This document shows, one piece after another, positions 63,839-64,000 of a stretch of 64,000 nucleotides of DNA. Made by a program: the position numbers and the translations under genes. The notes below the pieces were generated by a model. That model was not told the DNA's origin and did not search any database. It saw nothing but the letters and a program-made list of their open reading frames with translations. The DNA comes from UM-FILTER-33-9 sp964530235 (GTDB lineage Bacteria > Patescibacteriota > Microgenomatia > UBA1406 > GWC2-37-13). How positions within the stretch are numbered: the stretch's first letter is position 1; each line of letters starts with the position of its first letter. The DNA is taken from positions 70,321-134,320 of the forward strand of contig CAZGYB010000005.1 in assembly GCA_964530235.1 (NCBI GenBank). Direction: 5' to 3'.

Positions 63839-64000
63839 AGAAAGGAGGTGATCCATCCGCTCCTTCCAGAACGGATACCTTGTTACGACTTAACCCCCAT
63901 CGCCGAAACTATTCTCCCCCGACGAACGTCGAGGTTCAAATAACTCCGACTTTGTTGGCTTGACGGGCGGTGTGTGCAAGAGGCAAGAACGTATTCACCG
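63839..64000 (-). rRNA. 16S ribosomal RNA, 3' end (partial)
   Basis: On the minus strand the sequence reads through the decoding region CACACACCGCCCGTCA, the GTCGTAACAAGG segment and helix 45 to GGATCACCTCCTTTCT, ending near 63839. About 160 nt are visible; the rest lies beyond the right edge. The anti-Shine-Dalgarno CCTCC is intact, which agrees with the strong ribosome binding sites of rpsU and rplL. CTTGCCTCTTGCACACACC and GTCAAGCC vary from the common bacterial sequence (CCGGGCCTTGTACACACC, GTCACGCC), as in divergent CPR 16S genes. Downstream comes galU on the other strand, not an rRNA spacer. Confidence 0.95.

Overview
The window looks like a chromosomal segment of a small-genome bacterium of the Candidate Phyla Radiation (Patescibacteria), most likely a Microgenomates-type lineage. 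This is inferred from reduced protein versions (EF-Ts, DnaX, a release factor without its first domain, MurF without its N-terminal domain), a type IV pilus locus, an unusual 16S rRNA 3' end, and short AT-rich repeats scattered between and inside genes. UGA is used as a stop (for example at nadE), so the UGA-recoding lineages are unlikely. No prophage, CRISPR array or transposase is visible.

Layout. 1-5222 (minus): surface-glycan genes (two related family 2 glycosyltransferases, a TagB/TagF-like polymerase, two sugar/polyol nucleotidyltransferases), followed on the plus strand by an ABC exporter (5269-6888). 6946-9391: PfkB-type kinase plus S-adenosylhomocysteinase. 9388-11941 (minus): membrane sensor, small protein and soluble histidine kinase. 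12010-13811: EamA permease coupled to a DUF2156 protein. 13795-14674 (minus): pyruvoyl arginine decarboxylase and a response regulator. 14751-22967 (minus): Hpt and receiver proteins, then PilB, PilC, minor pilins including a large propeller-bearing prepilin, and the main pilin, ending in a terminator. 23038-24543: a 46-codon membrane peptide and metK behind an S-box-like riboswitch. 24568-31262: unknown protein, pyk, lepA, miaA, folD. 31322-38047 (minus): gyrA, ppa, gyrB, rplL, rplJ, L31. 38109-43966 (minus): MFS, prfA-like, hisS, murF-like, cysS. 44016-45882 (minus): EEP phosphatase, a nested tRNA locus, a charged protein and a MIP18-like protein. 46011-48341: RNase J and recR. 48346-51333 (minus): prs, ybaB, dnaX, ybeY-like, rpsU. 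51445-57518 (minus): DHH-like protein, proS, a kinase, rseP, frr, tsf, rpsB. 57587-59025: nadD and nadE. 58985-62313 (minus): SAM hydrolase family protein, Nramp-related transporter, MgtE-N/CBS protein. 62401-63704: Ig-like anchored protein and galU. The 3' end of a 16S rRNA gene lies at the right edge on the minus strand.

Themes. (1) SAM turnover: riboswitch-controlled metK, SAH hydrolase, a candidate adenosine kinase and a SAM-hydrolase-family protein form an adenosine and homocysteine salvage route. (2) Pili with an attached phosphorelay. (3) Initiation: at about sixteen genes a -10 hexamer lies only 5-8 nt before the start codon, implying leaderless mRNAs, while rplL and rpsU keep strong Shine-Dalgarno sequences.

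The most unusual items are a complete tRNA-Pro(CGG) gene lying between the two halves of another tRNA-Pro-like gene (44807-45018), repeats that have become coding sequence in conserved proteins (SAH hydrolase, kinase, MiaA, pilin leader), a 16S gene with no 23S or tRNA following it, and an Nramp transporter paired with a separate MgtE-like sensor.
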